Shown here piece after piece: positions 62,977-64,000 of a stretch of DNA of 64,000 nt; within the stretch, counting starts at the first letter, position 1; each line of letters opens with the position of its first letter. A program made the position numbers and the translations under genes. The notes under the pieces were generated by a model. That model had not been told where the DNA came from and did no database searches. It was given only the letters and a program-made list of their open reading frames with translations. The DNA is from Rhynchopus sp. YZ270_cl-10 (taxonomy: Eukaryota; Euglenozoa; Diplonemea; Diplonemida; Diplonemidae): contig OZ037849.1 of the NCBI GenBank assembly GCA_964035575.1, positions 744,001 to 808,000 of the forward strand. Reading direction: 5' to 3'.

Positions 62977-63108
62977 CGTGCTTAGGGGAACTGGTTCCTT
63001 AAGGCGTTTGCACCTGCAAGAAGCCTGTTATACCATAAGTGGACTATAATTACAGTGTAGTTAGAGTCTAATTATGCTCTAACTACTGCCTGTTCGCTTG
63101 TCCTCCAG

Positions 63109-63264
63109 GTGCACGACGAGCTTGTCTTCGACGTCCCCTCGCATGTCCTCCACCCTGCCATCGCAATGATAAGGCAAATCATGGAAAATGTGGTAACCCT
63201 CTCTGTCCCACTCCCCGTCAAGCTTCAGGCAGGAATGTCCTGGGGAGAGCTGGAGGATATGTGA
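63109..63264 (+). CDS. Last exon of a family A DNA polymerase (fragment)
   Basis: After a good acceptor (GCTTGTCCTCCAG) the sequence encodes 51 residues to a stop: it begins VHDELVFDVP, the motif C of family A polymerases (Pol I, POLQ, POLN and organellar relatives), with the second catalytic Asp replaced by the family-typical Glu of HDE, and ends PVKLQAGMSWGELEDM, like the C-terminus of bacterial Pol I. No upstream exon with the O-helix or motif A is visible in the preceding 4 kb. Either the gene has a very long intron or this is an orphan fragment left by rearrangement. The exon frame itself is clean. Confidence 0.75.
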   Translation: MHDELVFDVPSHVLHPAIAMIRQIMENVVTLSVPLPVKLQAGMSWGELEDM

Positions 63265-63582
63265 AGTGCAGAAGGGGAGGAAATGGGGGTAGGGAAGAAA
63301 TGTTTGCTCCAAATTTGGGGTCGTGGACTTATCCACGATGAAAGAGGAAAAAAAAAAAAGATGGTTTGTTTTTGGTGACTAAACAGAGGCTTGTGTTGGA
63401 GATATATCTGGATGTATCTGCATCCGCCTTGGGGCGTCTTACCCACTTTTCTCTTCAGAGGAATTAGTTGCTGAATGTTTGTACCCTCAACACCCGACAA
63501 CCCCCCTTATTTGCACAGAATTCTTTTCTTTGATTGATTCGCAAAGTGAGAGGTACACATACACGAACGGGAAAGGTACCCA
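63265..63582. other. Short intergenic region
   Basis: No gene seen. A diverged family A-like piece (GGTGACTAAACAGAGGCTTG, about 63376-63395) is present. Confidence 0.5.
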
Positions 63583-64000
63583 ATGTACGTGGGCCACATG
63601 CTGCCGATGTTGCTGCTGTGTGCGGTGCCGTCTGCAGCGTATGAAGACCAGGACTACGACATCGTGGAGGGCGACATCCAGGTGCCGCGTGAGGGGCGCA
63701 GTGGGGCAGTGCTGTCAGCGTCGCCGCTGACAAGCCAGTCGCAGCTGTTCCCGTTGGGGCAGGTGCGCTACTACATCGAGACAGAGGAGGTGAACGCAGA
63801 GGGCGCCACGCCGATGGAGGCAGACGACGTGCGTGTCCTCGGTGCTGTCGCAGACTGGGAGGCGAAGACCTGCATCCGCTTCACAAAGTGTCTGAGTGCG
63901 GAGGGGTGTGCCCTCCCGTACATCAAGTTCATTGCAGGGGACATCTGTAGCTCGCGTTTGGGCACATCGGCCACGCGTGTGAACACAATTAACCTTGCAA
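63583..64000 (+). CDS. Astacin-family metalloprotease, 5' part
   Basis: The frame opens at 63583 and runs off the window (139 codons). A signal peptide is clear: MLPMLLLCAVPSAA with likely cleavage before YEDQDYD. A prodomain-like IVEGDIQVP follows, then the start of an astacin catalytic domain: VRYYIETEEV, GAVADWEAKTCIRFTKC and YIKFIAGDICSSRLGT, which match the WExxTCIRF and CSSxxG landmarks of astacins. The zinc-binding HExxHxxGxxH site would lie beyond 64000 and cannot be seen. The protein is predicted to be secreted. Met6 (63598) is an alternative start. The coding region is markedly GC-richer than the DNA before it. Confidence 0.85.
   Translation, partial: MYVGHMLPMLLLCAVPSAAYEDQDYDIVEGDIQVPREGRSGAVLSASPLTSQSQLFPLGQVRYYIETEEVNAEGATPMEADDVRVLGAVADWEAKTCIRFTKCLSAEGCALPYIKFIAGDICSSRLGTSATRVNTINLA

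Larger units (their letters stand above)
61972..63108. other. Repeat-rich region before the polymerase exon
   Basis: It contains the right direct repeat (62035-62416) with an inserted family B fragment, a cluster of CTCTAATTA motifs (62560-62680 and 63045-63090), and a MITE-like inverted repeat element (62816-62976). No exon belonging to the polymerase fragment could be found here. Confidence 0.6.

Overview
This is a nuclear window from a unicellular eukaryote. Coding genes are GC-rich and mostly broken by short GT-AG introns (47 to 681 nt in the models below), and the donor site is nearly always GTATG. Intergenic DNA is AT-rich, full of poly-A/poly-T runs, C/T-rich tracts, palindromes and small dispersed repeats. 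Gene content (eIF3d, type 1 methionine aminopeptidase with zinc finger, a MORN protein, a DHHC-like acyltransferase, class III cyclases with a multipass membrane domain, astacin) fits a protist. I cannot name the lineage from sequence alone. No tRNA, rRNA or CRISPR array was recognised.

Layout: TLDc protein (888-2029); FetB/UPF0014-type permease (3083-4841); repeat-rich gap with a 7-bp satellite (6225-6385); pentapeptide-repeat membrane protein (7218-8057); MORN protein (8563-11051); two eIF3d copies with identical protein sequence (11973-13779 and 15960-17766) separated by a fold-back element; YciI-like protein (18805-19217); membrane cyclase-like protein 1 (20327-22093); a long repeat-only stretch (22.1-26.8 kb). 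Then comes a perfect 2.83-kb direct repeat carrying a complete methionine aminopeptidase gene (26801-29633 and 33456-36288), with a tyrosine-recombinase retroelement fossil between the copies. Next are a degenerate DHHC protein (36733-38266), a carnitine-acyltransferase-like protein (38627-40669), tandem cyclase-like proteins 2 and 3 (41370-43112, 43970-45706), a 1032-aa EF-hand membrane protein (46200-49298), a pseudophosphatase (50098-50842), a CCCH zinc-finger protein bracketed by a 670-bp inverted repeat pair (51.0-56.5 kb), a decayed full-size adenylate cyclase (59585-61971), an orphan last exon of a family A DNA polymerase (63109-63264), and the start of an astacin protease that runs off the window (63583-64000).

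Three themes stand out. First, a family of four membrane cyclase-related proteins: one has a canonical adenylate cyclase domain plus a degenerate second domain but a broken frame, while three intact genes kept the membrane module and only the degenerate domain. Second, several host proteins are enzyme-like but have lost key catalytic residues (cyclase-like proteins, carnitine acyltransferase-like, PFA-DSP-like phosphatase, DHFC in place of DHHC). Third, several families of 40-100 bp dispersed repeats sit in introns and just upstream of genes, some with fold-back structure, suggesting small mobile or introner-like elements. Recent duplication and gene conversion are visible in eIF3d, the aminopeptidase and the cyclase-like genes.
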